Assembly (NCBI GenBank): GCA_041648735.1
Contig: JBAZOO010000014.1
Span: forward strand, 27,836-91,835
From: JBAZOO01 sp041648735
GTDB taxonomy: Bacteria; Verrucomicrobiota; Lentisphaeria; Oligosphaerales; CAITYL01
Direction of reading: 5' to 3'
DNA: 64,000 bases
Positions within the stretch are counted from its first letter, which is position 1. Every line of letters begins with the position of its first letter. The notes beneath the pieces were generated by a model that was given only the letters and a program-made list of their open reading frames with translations, had not been told where the DNA came from and did not search any database. Positions 48,566-57,022 of the stretch are shown here, piece by piece. The translations under genes and the position numbers were made by a program.

Positions 48566-48868
48566 TCAACCTACACGATCGCCCCCAGGCTCGTCAAGGG
48601 ATCTCCCCTTCTCCGCCCCAGGCTGGGTGCGGACGATCCGCCTGCGACCCGTCCCAGAAGCACCGGCGGGGACCTGCAGGGTCTCCCCGGGCATCGGCTG
48701 CCCGGCCGGGAGGGTCAACTGGAGAGGCAGGGCCACCACCGCCTTGCACCAGTAGCACTTCCCCCGGCACACCCCTGCCTGGTCGAACGTGATCGGCCCC
48801 TCCACCCGCAACCGCACCTGATCTCCAGCCCGCTGCACCAGGTGGTTCCCACACTGCTGGCACCTCAT
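48566..48868 (-). CDS. Com-like zinc-finger protein
   Basis: 100 residues, with an ATGA overlap to the MuF gene. MRCQQCGNHLV then CRGKCYWCKAVV provide four to five cysteines in the arrangement of the Com family (phage Mu Com, an RNA-binding translational activator of mom). The Gly/Arg-rich C-terminus is basic (GTGRRRIVR). No mom gene is seen. Com-like proteins in other phages occupy the same spot between MuF and the protease. RNA binding is inferred. Confidence 0.65.
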   Translation of the reverse strand: MRCQQCGNHLVQRAGDQVRLRVEGPITFDQAGVCRGKCYWCKAVVALPLQLTLPAGQPMPGETLQVPAGASGTGRRRIVRTQPGAEKGRSLDEPGGDRVG

Positions 48869-50658
48869 GGCTGCCCCTCCCCCTCGGTCTCATCCTCGGG
48901 GTGGGCTAGGTTCATGGTCTCGCCCGCCTGGCGCGCGATCTCCCGTTCCAGCCCCGCGCGCCGGTCCTGTACGTCCTGCGAGTCCAGTTGGTCCTCCAGG
49001 TGGACGATCTCCCGCTCCTGGTCCAGCAACTCCGCCGCCGGGCGGGCGGCCAGCGGAGTCGGCTCCTCCGGGGGCAGGTACCGGTCAGGCGGGGCCAGCA
49101 CGGGCTTCTGCCCGGACGGGCGCAGGAGCGGCCCGTTCCGGTCGATCAACTCCTCCAGCGTGTACACGTCGAGCTCGGGCAGTGCGGGGATCATCCCCTC
49201 CAGGAAGTTCGGGCCCGACCCGGCCGGGCTGGGAGCTCGCAAGCCCGCCCGCGTGTGCGCGTACTCCTCCACCGTCGCCTTCCGCAGCCGGGGGACCATC
49301 AGCTTCACCGCCTGCCCGCCCACCGCCTCCGGCGGGGGCTGGGCGAGCCAGCGCTGCAGGTGGTCGAGCTCCATCGGGGTCGCGTAGAGGAGGAACAGGT
49401 CGGGCACATCGTAGTGGGCCCGGTAGGCCGCCTCCGCCAGGTCCTGCGTGGCGTACCCGAGCATGACCTTCTGCTCATCCCACCGGCCAGTGTGCGGGTC
49501 CTGCTGCTCCACCACGAACGCGCGGGGAGCTCGAGGGTCCGGTCCCACGAACACGTCCACCTCTTCCCCGTCCGCACCCGCCCCGGCCGTCCGGCGGATG
49601 AACCCGTAAGCGTCCCGCATGAGGGTCTCCCCCTGCTCGCCCGACTCGTCCGTCCAGTAGCGGGTGCTCCCCACCGGGTTCTCCACCTCCAGCGGGATCC
49701 CCTGGTAGGTCATCGGCCCCTCCCGCCGGCGCCCTTTCCGCAGATCCTGCTCGGCCGCCAGGCCGGCCTCCAGGTCAGCCGCCGACTGATAGCGGGCCCC
49801 CAACTTTCCGCCGGGCACGAGCTCCCCATCCTCGTCGAACCCCCAGCCGGCGGGCACACGCACGGTCTGACAACGGCAGTGCGGGTGGACGGGCCCGACG
49901 GTCGACCGCCATTCCGCGACCTTCCGGCCCACGTTCGTCCCGTTCCTGGTCAGCACGGAGAGGGGGAAGATCCGCGGCTGTCCGTCCGGGCCGAGGTGGA
50001 GTTCTCGGCAGTGCGCGCACGCATCGGGCATGGGAATGCGCGCGACCAGCACATCCGGCCCGTACCGGCGCCGGAGCGCGTCCGCCTGGCCCTCCCGGAG
50101 AGCCGCCTGCTGTTCCGTCCGGGCGATCCTGTCCCAGTCGCGTGTCCAGTCGCCCGTCCTCCAGCCCAGCTCCGACCGGAGCTCCCGGGCGGTCTCCCGC
50201 CGGGCGATCGCCTGCGCGGTGGCCGACCGCACCTCCGACCGGAGGCGCTCCCGCAGGTGGGCGTCCGCCTCCACCAGCACCGTCTGCACGTCCGTCTGCA
50301 CCCGGTTGCCCAGCCCCCGGAGATACTGGCCGGCCCGCTCCCGGGCCATCCGCATCGCCTGCAGCTCCGTCTCCGTCAGGGGGAGCGGGTTCTTCCGCAG
50401 GTGGGCGTGCAGTTGCTCGACCGACCAGTTGGCCGCCCGCTTCTGTTCCGCCAGGGCCAGCAACTGGCCGAGCACGTACGGGTCGACCGCCAAGTCCACC
50501 GGCTGGTCCCCTTCCTCGGTGATCAGCCCCTGGTCGACCAGGCGCCGGAGCTGCTCGGGCGTCACCGCCTCCCGGCCCAGCACGTCCGCGATCAGCGCCT
50601 CGTGATGGTCAGCCACGATCTGCCGGATCTCCTGCAACTGTTCGGGGGTGATCAGCAT
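48865..50658 (-). CDS. MuF-type minor head protein fused to an InPase-like domain
   Basis: 597 residues. Residues ~90-270 contain the Mu F domain: helix-rich, then DACAHCREL (Cys214, Cys217) and VHPHCRCQTVRVP (Cys261, Cys263), the zinc ligands. Residues ~320-440 (NPVGSTRYWTDESGEQ, YGFIRRTAGAGADGEEVDVF VGPDP, DPHTGRWDEQKVMLGY) match the inorganic-pyrophosphatase-like domain described in phage polyvalent proteins. The Pro-rich C-terminus is acidic. The MuF part is a virion component; the InPase-like part may be injected with the DNA and act on nucleotides or host defences. Confidence 0.8.
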   Translation of the reverse strand: MLITPEQLQEIRQIVADHHEALIADVLGREAVTPEQLRRLVDQGLITEEGDQPVDLAVDPYVLGQLLALAEQKRAANWSVEQLHAHLRKNPLPLTETELQAMRMARERAGQYLRGLGNRVQTDVQTVLVEADAHLRERLRSEVRSATAQAIARRETARELRSELGWRTGDWTRDWDRIARTEQQAALREGQADALRRRYGPDVLVARIPMPDACAHCRELHLGPDGQPRIFPLSVLTRNGTNVGRKVAEWRSTVGPVHPHCRCQTVRVPAGWGFDEDGELVPGGKLGARYQSAADLEAGLAAEQDLRKGRRREGPMTYQGIPLEVENPVGSTRYWTDESGEQGETLMRDAYGFIRRTAGAGADGEEVDVFVGPDPRAPRAFVVEQQDPHTGRWDEQKVMLGYATQDLAEAAYRAHYDVPDLFLLYATPMELDHLQRWLAQPPPEAVGGQAVKLMVPRLRKATVEEYAHTRAGLRAPSPAGSGPNFLEGMIPALPELDVYTLEELIDRNGPLLRPSGQKPVLAPPDRYLPPEEPTPLAARPAAELLDQEREIVHLEDQLDSQDVQDRRAGLEREIARQAGETMNLAHPEDETEGEGQP

Positions 50659-50861
50659 TCGGGGTCCTCACTGACGGGCATGGGGAGCACCTGCTCCATC
50701 TCGAACCCTCCCTGCTGCTGCATCCAGCGGACCAGGTGAGCCAACGGCTGGCCGACGAACCGGTGGATCACCGGCGCACCCGCCTGGATGGTGGACTGCT
50801 CGTCCACGTCCACCGCGACCGTCATTTTCCGCGAGCTCAACCTGTAGGTGGTGCACGTCAT
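50652..50861 (-). CDS. Small hypothetical protein
   Basis: 69 residues, ATG at 50861 within the stop of the giant polyvalent gene (ATGA), and its own stop overlapping the MuF start. Sequence: TYRLSSRKMTVAVDVDEQST, then FVGQPLAHLVRWMQQQGGFE. No motif. Tight coupling on both sides suggests a partner or chaperone for the head proteins. Confidence 0.6.
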   Translation of the reverse strand: MTCTTYRLSSRKMTVAVDVDEQSTIQAGAPVIHRFVGQPLAHLVRWMQQQGGFEMEQVLPMPVSEDPEC

Positions 50862-53800
50862 CCGCCCACCCCCTCGAGCCGCTTTTTCAGCCACCAGGTC
50901 AGTCGGTCTTCCATCGCGTGCAGAGCGTCCAACCCGGGAGCCTTCGTCGGCCAAAAGGCTGGCCAACGCCAATCGGAACCCTTGGCCTGCAACTTCCGCA
51001 TGAGCTGCCAGACCACCTGCTGAGCCCACGCTCCCCGCAAGGACAACCGCCGTTCCTCCAGGTTGAAGCCCGCGGGCAACCACATCTCGGCCATCCCATC
51101 CCGGGTACGCAGCACCTTCCGCATCTCCCCCGGCTTGGCGTCCACCTGCTTTGAAGGCACCTCCGCCATCTCCTCCCCCGGGTAGACGACGGAGCTCAGG
51201 TGCTTCCCCGCCAGCGCGGCAGACTCGCTCTCCAGCCAGGCCAGCACTTTCCGCAGGTGCTCCGCCTTCTGCTTCTTCTTCGCCTCCCGTGCTGCCTTCC
51301 GCTGGCTCTCCGAGTCGAAGAACTTCTCCCCGCCGGCCATGGCCGGCCCGCACCCGCTGCCTACCTGGACGGACCGCCCCTTGTTGGATTCCATGGTGAC
51401 GACCACCGCATGTTGACGGCCGCACCGGGCACACGTCCGGAGCTCATGCTCGGGGATGGCCAACCGCTTGCCCGTCCAGAAGTCGAGCGGCCGTAGGTCC
51501 TCCACCCCGATCACCTCCCAGGTCTCAGGCGTCCCCGGGGCACCTTCTGCCGCGGCATCCTGCTTCCCCCCAGCCGGATGCGGCTGGGGCTCCGCCGAAC
51601 CCGCGGGAGCTCCCCCCACTTCTTCCTGACGTTCCGGACGCATGTCGGGCGGAAGTTGTTTGGCCTCCACCTGCTGGGCGGAGTCCCCCGTGGCCGGCGC
51701 CTTCGCTGAGAACAAGCCCATCTGCTTCCCCTGGTGCTCCGTCGGATCCCAGTGCCGCGTGTGTTGCGGATCCTCCCACAAGCCACCCTTCGGGCCGATG
51801 TAGGGCCCGCCCTTCTCCAGGGACTTCCCCAGCCCGAGCGTGCTGTCCGCCTCTTCCTGGTCCATCTTGATGTCGTCCAGCAGGGACTCGAGCTCCGATC
51901 CCTTGAGCGTCGCGCGGGCGTGTGCACGTCGCATCTCCAGGGCCTCGTCGATCTTGCCCTTCAACCTGGCCTTCGCCTTCGGGCTCTCCGGCTTCAACAA
52001 CTGCCGCCGCAAGAAGTCCCAGCGCGCCTCTCCTTCGTTCTTGTCCTTCCGCACGAAATCCACGCCGTGGTCCTGGTAGAGCCGGCGCAAGTTGGCCATG
52101 TCCCCCTCGACCTCGGAAAAGATCCCAGTGTGCGCCCCCTCGATCGGCGCGGCCTTCCCCGTGTCGTACAGCACCGGCTCACCCTTCGCGTTCAAGCCGA
52201 CCTGCACTGCGTCCCGGAGGGCGAACCCGTGCTTGTGCATGGCGAGCAGGGTGTCCTGCACCTTGTCCAACTGCGTCGCGGTCAACTTCTCCGGGATGCT
52301 CACGTGGTCTCGGATCTGGAATCCTTTGCCAGCGTGCGCCACGAACTCGGAACGCATGATGCCCGGGATCCCCAGGGACGCTAGGTGATTTCCGACCTCC
52401 ACCTGCTGGCGGAGCATGTCCGTCGCGCCCTCCGGGCTCCGATGCCCAGGGTTATCCGGCTGGTAGGGCACCGTCGTGCTCACCTTCACCACCTTGTCGC
52501 CGACCTTGAACGCCAGCCCGTCGTCGCCCTTCCCGAGCAGCTTGCCCTTCCCCTTCAGAACTGCATCGATCTCCGCGTTGCCGCTGGGCGGGCCCTCCAC
52601 CTTGCCGGCCAGGTCGTTGACGAACTGCCGGACTGAGGCCTTCGGCATCCAGGGGCCGTGCTTGGAGTCAGGGTGCTGCGACAGCTGGACTTGATCTCCC
52701 TTCTCCGCGATCACGTGGTAGGTCACCGGGGCCTGTTCCCCACCGAATATCGTGGGGTGGTAGGTCACCTGGAGCTTGTCCCCTACCTTGGGCGCCGCCA
52801 GCGGGTCGGACTTCTTGCCTGCGCTCAGGAGGCCTTGCTGCTCCCCTTCCCACTTGGCCGGTACTCGGGCGGGGGCGTCTTGTCCAGCACCAGGCCGTCC
52901 CGCTCCACCTCCTCCGCCGTGGGGAGCCTTACCTGGGTGGAAGGCGAACTTCCATCCGAACTCTGCTCCGGGTCCTTCTTGGAAGGCTCGGAGCTGCTCT
53001 TCTCTGGTGATCGCATTCCACTCCTCCTGCTTGAACCCAGGGTGATCCTTCCCCGGTGGGTGGCCGCCCAACTTCTCCAACTTCTCATCCATCCGCTCGG
53101 TCGCGCGCGCCGCCGCCAAACTCGACGCCTTCTGCACGCGCCCCAGAAGCCAGTCGCCCGTCCACTGGGTCTTCCCACCCTGCAGCATCTCGAACTTCCC
53201 CCCACGCGCCTCGGCCTCCAGCGGCACTCCCCAGCCCCCTTCGGGCCGCTGGAGCACGAACACGCCGCCGTCCGGCGTGGTTGCGCGGATCTCCTTCAGG
53301 TTCCAATGCACCGCCAGGAAGATGTCTTCTGGACTAAAGAACCCCCCGGAAGGATGGTTGTGCGTGACCGTCGCGTTGCCATGCTCGCGCAGCGACTTCA
53401 ACACCTCCGGCATGACCCGGCAGTTATCCCGCGTTCCGCTCAGCGACTTGGACAGCGCCTTCCCATCATCCCCCAGCATGTGCACCTGCTCCACCGGCTG
53501 GGAACGGATCTGGTCCTCGATCTCTTGCAGTGCCTTCTGCAACGGCGAAGGGCCCTTCCCCACGCGGTCCGCCCGACTGACCGTCCCCGGCGGGGGCTGA
53601 AAATCGAAGATCGAGGTCTGCACGTGCTGAGCGGGGTCCCAGGGGATCGTGTGTTGCGGATCCGCCCACTTACCACCCCTGGGCCCGATGTAGGGCCCGC
53701 CCGCGTGCACCGGCGGCTTCCCGCCCGCCTTCTCCAGCTCCTCGAGGCCATCGGGCCGGGCGTCCAGCCCCCACAGCCCGGGCTGTTCCTCCGCCGTCGG

Positions 53801-56593
53801 GCCGGCCGGGGCGGGCGCGGGTTCCGGCTCCGCCTCTTCCGGGCCCACCCGGCGCTTGATGATCTTCGGCTCCTTCGTCGCCTTCGCCGCCTCCGCCTCC
53901 GCCGTCTCCCTCTTCCCCGCGCTCACGATCGCCTGCTGGAACACCTGCTCGGGGGTCAGAGCCCCGCCCAGCAAGCTCCCCTGCCCCTCCGGGTTCTGCC
54001 TGGCCAGCCGCGCGTACTCCCGGAACACCTTGGCCAACTGCTTCTCACCCGGCTTGCGGACCAGCACGTCCAGCAGGGCCCGAGCTCGCTCATCCTCGAG
54101 CAGCGGGTGCCGGCCGCCGAACATGTCGGACAGGAAGTTCTCCGTCAGCGAGCGCAGTTGGTTTTCCGGGATCTTGGAGTCCAGCGGCTTGATCGTCCCC
54201 TCGTCCACCCGGTTCTGCAGGACGTTCAGCGCGTCCAGCGCGGTCCGCAGCGACGGGCCCAGGTCGTACTTCTTCCCCGCCTGAGCGGCCATGAGCATGA
54301 AGGGCGTGGCGTTCGCCACCGAGTCCAGCGCCTTCGGCCGGATCTCCGCCATGAGGTCCGCGTCCCCCACCAGCCGGCCGACCAGCATGCGGGACACCAG
54401 TTGCTTGCCGTCCTCGTTGAGGTGCTTGGTTCCCTTGCGGACAAACTGGTTGCTGTTCCGGTCGTCGATCACGCCCGTGCGGTAAAGGGCGGCCACGAAC
54501 GCCTCAGCCCTCGAGCTGGACAAGAAGTCCCCGAGGCTCTCGTCCTCCCGCATGCTCGCCGCCATGTCCTCGATCGTCCGGTCGTCCACCTTCCGACCCA
54601 GCGCCACCTGCATGGTCCGCGGGTCCATCCCCTGCGTGAACGACTCGTTGAACTGGCGGACGAGCAGGCGGAGCGTCTCCGGCCGCTCATCCGGGGTGGA
54701 CACCACGCGGACCAGCACCGGGTTCCGCAGCGCCTGCACGTCCTCCGGCTTGAACCCGAACTCGTGCGCGTGCTCGGCCAGGAACTTCTGCAGCTCCTTC
54801 GCCTTCTCCGGGTGCTCCGCGTACGCCCGCTGCATGCTCATCGTCCGGCTGTTTCCACCCAGCACTATCCCGCCGGCCGTCACCAGCGGAGGGCCATTCA
54901 CCGCGTCCGGGTTGGTGTTGCAAATGAACGCCGGGTTCAACTGCTGGGCGTTCCGCAGGACCTTCAACTGCTCCGCCTTGTCCCGGTGGTACACCCGCTC
55001 CTGCACGCCCTGCGGGTAGGCCTCGTTCTGCTTGAACCCCGCGCCCGGCAGGTGGGAGGCCTGCAGGTCGTGCGCCTCCACCAGCTTGTACCTGGCCTGC
55101 AAAGCCCGTGGCCGCCCGCCCTCACCGGCGACGAACACATGGGTGGGCCCGCCCTCCGTCTTCGGCTCCACCCGGGGGGCTTCCGCCACCACCTGGGGGA
55201 TGATCTGCTGGGCGACCGGGATCGCCCGGTCCTGCAAGCCAGGGAAGGCCTGCGCAAGCTTCAGCAGCTCCTGGACGGCTGGGGATTGCATGGCCGTCTG
55301 CAGCAGGCGCCCCACCGGCTCCCCCGGCTCGCCCGCGGGGGCCGCCCGGGCGGCCTCGAGCAGTTGGTGCAGGCGTAGGAGCTCGGCCTCCGCCCGCTCC
55401 GCCGTCTTCCGCACCGCCGCCTCGAACTTCTCGGGCATCCCCTGCATGAGGTCGGCCGCGGTCTGCACGTGCCGGGCCCGCACCTTCCGCCCGCCGGCCA
55501 GGTTCTCCGCCGCGTCCAGCAGCTGTACGTGCCGCTTGGCCAGTTGGGCGCCCTCGGGGGTGAGCACGCTCCCGATCGCGGCGGCGCGCGCCGCGTCCTC
55601 CCAGCCGTGCCGCTGGAGAGACCTGGAGACCACCAGCTTGGCCCGCCAGGGGTCCACCCCAGCCCGCTTGAACGCCTTCTGCAGCCGCTCGTACACGTCG
55701 GGAACCCGCCGCTGAAGGTCGGCCATCCGCTCTTCGTCCGTCTCGCCCTGGAGGTCCTGCAAGAGCTCGGCCGGAACGTGCCGGGTCACCGCCTTCACCG
55801 CCATCAGCGCCCGGCGCTCGACCGCCTTGTCCACCACCTCCTGCCCGAAGTGCTGGCCCAGCACCTCCACCCACTCGTCGGCGGAGACCGTGCGCCGTCT
55901 CTTCTGCGGAGTCCCCTTGTCCTCTTTCCCCGTGGGAGCGCCCGGGGCGGTCCGAACCACCGTTTCCTCCCGGTCGCCGATCCTGGCCTCCCCCTCGTCC
56001 TCGAACGTCACCCGCCCCTCCCGGTCCACCTCCACCACCTGCAGGGAGCGACGGTCGCCCATCCGGATGGTCTCCCCCGCCTGCGCCTGCCGACCGAGCG
56101 CCGCCTCGTGGTAGAAGTACCGGTAATGCCGCTTCCCGTCCTTCCCCGTGTAGGGCACCCTTCGGATGTACTTGTGCCCCGCCTTCGGCGCCCCCTCGAT
56201 GCCGGCCCCGGCCTTCTCCAGCGGGTCTTCCCCGTCGGGCATCCCCAACGCCAGCCACAGCCGGGCCCCCACCTGCTCGTCCACCTCCACCCACGGATCC
56301 GACTTCTGGACGGCCAGCAGGTAATCGCGGGAGACCACCCGGGAGATCGCTTCCAGCATCTGCTGCACGCGCCGGGCGTACACCTGGTGAGCCTGCTCCA
56401 GCAGTTGGTCGAGCGCGCGCTCCCCCGGTCGTCCGCCCCCACCCGTCTGCTCCGCCTGCTGGGAGTCCGCCACCTGCTCGAGCGCCTTGGCCAGCTCGGG
56501 GGTCACCCCCTCCAGCGCGTCCGCCAGTTGGTGCAGGAGCTCCGGAGCCTTCACCCGTAGCTCCGCCTCCGTGGTCTCCAGGTGCAAGCGCAT
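50858..56593 (-). CDS. Giant polyvalent protein: ddrB-ParB-like, RadC-like JAB, kinase-like and zinc domains
   Basis: 1911 residues from ATG 56593, chosen for GGGAGG eight bases upstream. Ordered regions: coiled N-terminus; KYIRRVPYTGKDGKRHYRYF (about 141-160); ddrB-ParB-like domain about 485-800 (LVEAHDLQASHLPGAGFKQN, GGIVLGGNSRTMSMQRAYAE, VRQFNESFTQGMDP); linker GGPYIGPRGGKWADPQHT (about 965-982); JAB domain with HNHPSGGFFSPED (about 1078-1090; His-x-His and Ser-x-x-Asp metal ligands); kinase-like domain about 1340-1520 (LLGKGDDGLAFKVGDKVVKV, LRDAVQVGLNAKGEPVLYDT); a second linker copy (about 1595-1617); zinc module CARCGRQHAVVVTMESNKGR with a later Cys (GSGCGP). Probably packaged and ejected with the DNA, to counter host defence. 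Domain names are by recognition; activities are inferred. Confidence 0.7.
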   Translation of the reverse strand: MRLHLETTEAELRVKAPELLHQLADALEGVTPELAKALEQVADSQQAEQTGGGGRPGERALDQLLEQAHQVYARRVQQMLEAISRVVSRDYLLAVQKSDPWVEVDEQVGARLWLALGMPDGEDPLEKAGAGIEGAPKAGHKYIRRVPYTGKDGKRHYRYFYHEAALGRQAQAGETIRMGDRRSLQVVEVDREGRVTFEDEGEARIGDREETVVRTAPGAPTGKEDKGTPQKRRRTVSADEWVEVLGQHFGQEVVDKAVERRALMAVKAVTRHVPAELLQDLQGETDEERMADLQRRVPDVYERLQKAFKRAGVDPWRAKLVVSRSLQRHGWEDAARAAAIGSVLTPEGAQLAKRHVQLLDAAENLAGGRKVRARHVQTAADLMQGMPEKFEAAVRKTAERAEAELLRLHQLLEAARAAPAGEPGEPVGRLLQTAMQSPAVQELLKLAQAFPGLQDRAIPVAQQIIPQVVAEAPRVEPKTEGGPTHVFVAGEGGRPRALQARYKLVEAHDLQASHLPGAGFKQNEAYPQGVQERVYHRDKAEQLKVLRNAQQLNPAFICNTNPDAVNGPPLVTAGGIVLGGNSRTMSMQRAYAEHPEKAKELQKFLAEHAHEFGFKPEDVQALRNPVLVRVVSTPDERPETLRLLVRQFNESFTQGMDPRTMQVALGRKVDDRTIEDMAASMREDESLGDFLSSSRAEAFVAALYRTGVIDDRNSNQFVRKGTKHLNEDGKQLVSRMLVGRLVGDADLMAEIRPKALDSVANATPFMLMAAQAGKKYDLGPSLRTALDALNVLQNRVDEGTIKPLDSKIPENQLRSLTENFLSDMFGGRHPLLEDERARALLDVLVRKPGEKQLAKVFREYARLARQNPEGQGSLLGGALTPEQVFQQAIVSAGKRETAEAEAAKATKEPKIIKRRVGPEEAEPEPAPAPAGPTAEEQPGLWGLDARPDGLEELEKAGGKPPVHAGGPYIGPRGGKWADPQHTIPWDPAQHVQTSIFDFQPPPGTVSRADRVGKGPSPLQKALQEIEDQIRSQPVEQVHMLGDDGKALSKSLSGTRDNCRVMPEVLKSLREHGNATVTHNHPSGGFFSPEDIFLAVHWNLKEIRATTPDGGVFVLQRPEGGWGVPLEAEARGGKFEMLQGGKTQWTGDWLLGRVQKASSLAAARATERMDEKLEKLGGHPPGKDHPGFKQEEWNAITREEQLRAFQEGPGAEFGWKFAFHPGKAPHGGGGGAGRPGAGQDAPARVPAKWEGEQQGLLSAGKKSDPLAAPKVGDKLQVTYHPTIFGGEQAPVTYHVIAEKGDQVQLSQHPDSKHGPWMPKASVRQFVNDLAGKVEGPPSGNAEIDAVLKGKGKLLGKGDDGLAFKVGDKVVKVSTTVPYQPDNPGHRSPEGATDMLRQQVEVGNHLASLGIPGIMRSEFVAHAGKGFQIRDHVSIPEKLTATQLDKVQDTLLAMHKHGFALRDAVQVGLNAKGEPVLYDTGKAAPIEGAHTGIFSEVEGDMANLRRLYQDHGVDFVRKDKNEGEARWDFLRRQLLKPESPKAKARLKGKIDEALEMRRAHARATLKGSELESLLDDIKMDQEEADSTLGLGKSLEKGGPYIGPKGGLWEDPQHTRHWDPTEHQGKQMGLFSAKAPATGDSAQQVEAKQLPPDMRPERQEEVGGAPAGSAEPQPHPAGGKQDAAAEGAPGTPETWEVIGVEDLRPLDFWTGKRLAIPEHELRTCARCGRQHAVVVTMESNKGRSVQVGSGCGPAMAGGEKFFDSESQRKAAREAKKKQKAEHLRKVLAWLESESAALAGKHLSSVVYPGEEMAEVPSKQVDAKPGEMRKVLRTRDGMAEMWLPAGFNLEERRLSLRGAWAQQVVWQLMRKLQAKGSDWRWPAFWPTKAPGLDALHAMEDRLTWWLKKRLEGVGG
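51743..51814 (-). repeat. Linker repeat copy 1 (GGPYIGPKGGLWEDPQHT)
   Basis: Protein-level repeat in the giant polyvalent protein, ahead of its C-terminal zinc module. Two further copies lie at 53633-53701 (same protein, ahead of the JAB domain) and 62355-62423 (near the N-terminus of the 811-residue polyvalent protein). The core GGPYIGPxGGxWxDPQHT is nearly invariant, also at the DNA level. Confidence 0.75.
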
Positions 56594-56616
56594 GCGGGCG
56601 GCCTCCCGGTGAGCGG

Positions 56617-57003
56617 TCAACTGCCCCACACGCAGATCTTGCCTGTCACCGGGGTGGAGACCGCGGTCGTGATCTCCACGGTGGCGAACGTGGCCTCCAG
56701 GAACAGCTTCGCCTTCGTCCCTCCGGTGGGGACGACCATCCGGATGCTCGCCTCCTCGGGCGTCCCCGCGTCCAGGGTGACCGTGCAGGGGGCGCTCACC
56801 TCCATGTACAGGCCGGCCGGGCTCCCCACGTCCCCGAGGGAGAGGGACTCTGTGACGGCCGCAAGCACGCTGAACAGATGGTTCGCCTGCTTGGTGTGCA
56901 CGTCGATCGTCACCTCCGCCAGCGCGTCGTCCAGGCCGAACAGCATGTTCTTCCCCGCCGAGTCGTCGCTGATCCGCGGGTTCACCTTGTGCTTGATCCT
57001 CAT
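56617..57003 (-). CDS. Small structural protein between portal and polyvalent genes
   Basis: 128 residues, GAGAGGGAG ahead of the ATG. Beta-rich (VTIDVHTKQANHLFSVLAAV, PAGLYMEVSAPCTVTLDAGT, AKLFLEATFATVEITTAVST). No catalytic motif and no family recognised. Possibly a minor capsid or portal-associated protein. Confidence 0.6.
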   Translation of the reverse strand: MRIKHKVNPRISDDSAGKNMLFGLDDALAEVTIDVHTKQANHLFSVLAAVTESLSLGDVGSPAGLYMEVSAPCTVTLDAGTPEEASIRMVVPTGGTKAKLFLEATFATVEITTAVSTPVTGKICVWGS

Positions 57004-57022
57004 GGCCTTCTTCTCCCTCTCC

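Noticed and set aside
44806..48792. Plus-strand open frame of 1328 codons opposite capsid and protease genes
   Set aside because: Mirror-image translation of recognised genes; no start signal and no folded-domain signature.
52658..55378. Plus-strand open frame of 906 codons opposite the giant polyvalent gene
   Set aside because: Composition is antisense-like (His, Leu and Arg runs). The minus strand has JAB and ParB-like domains.
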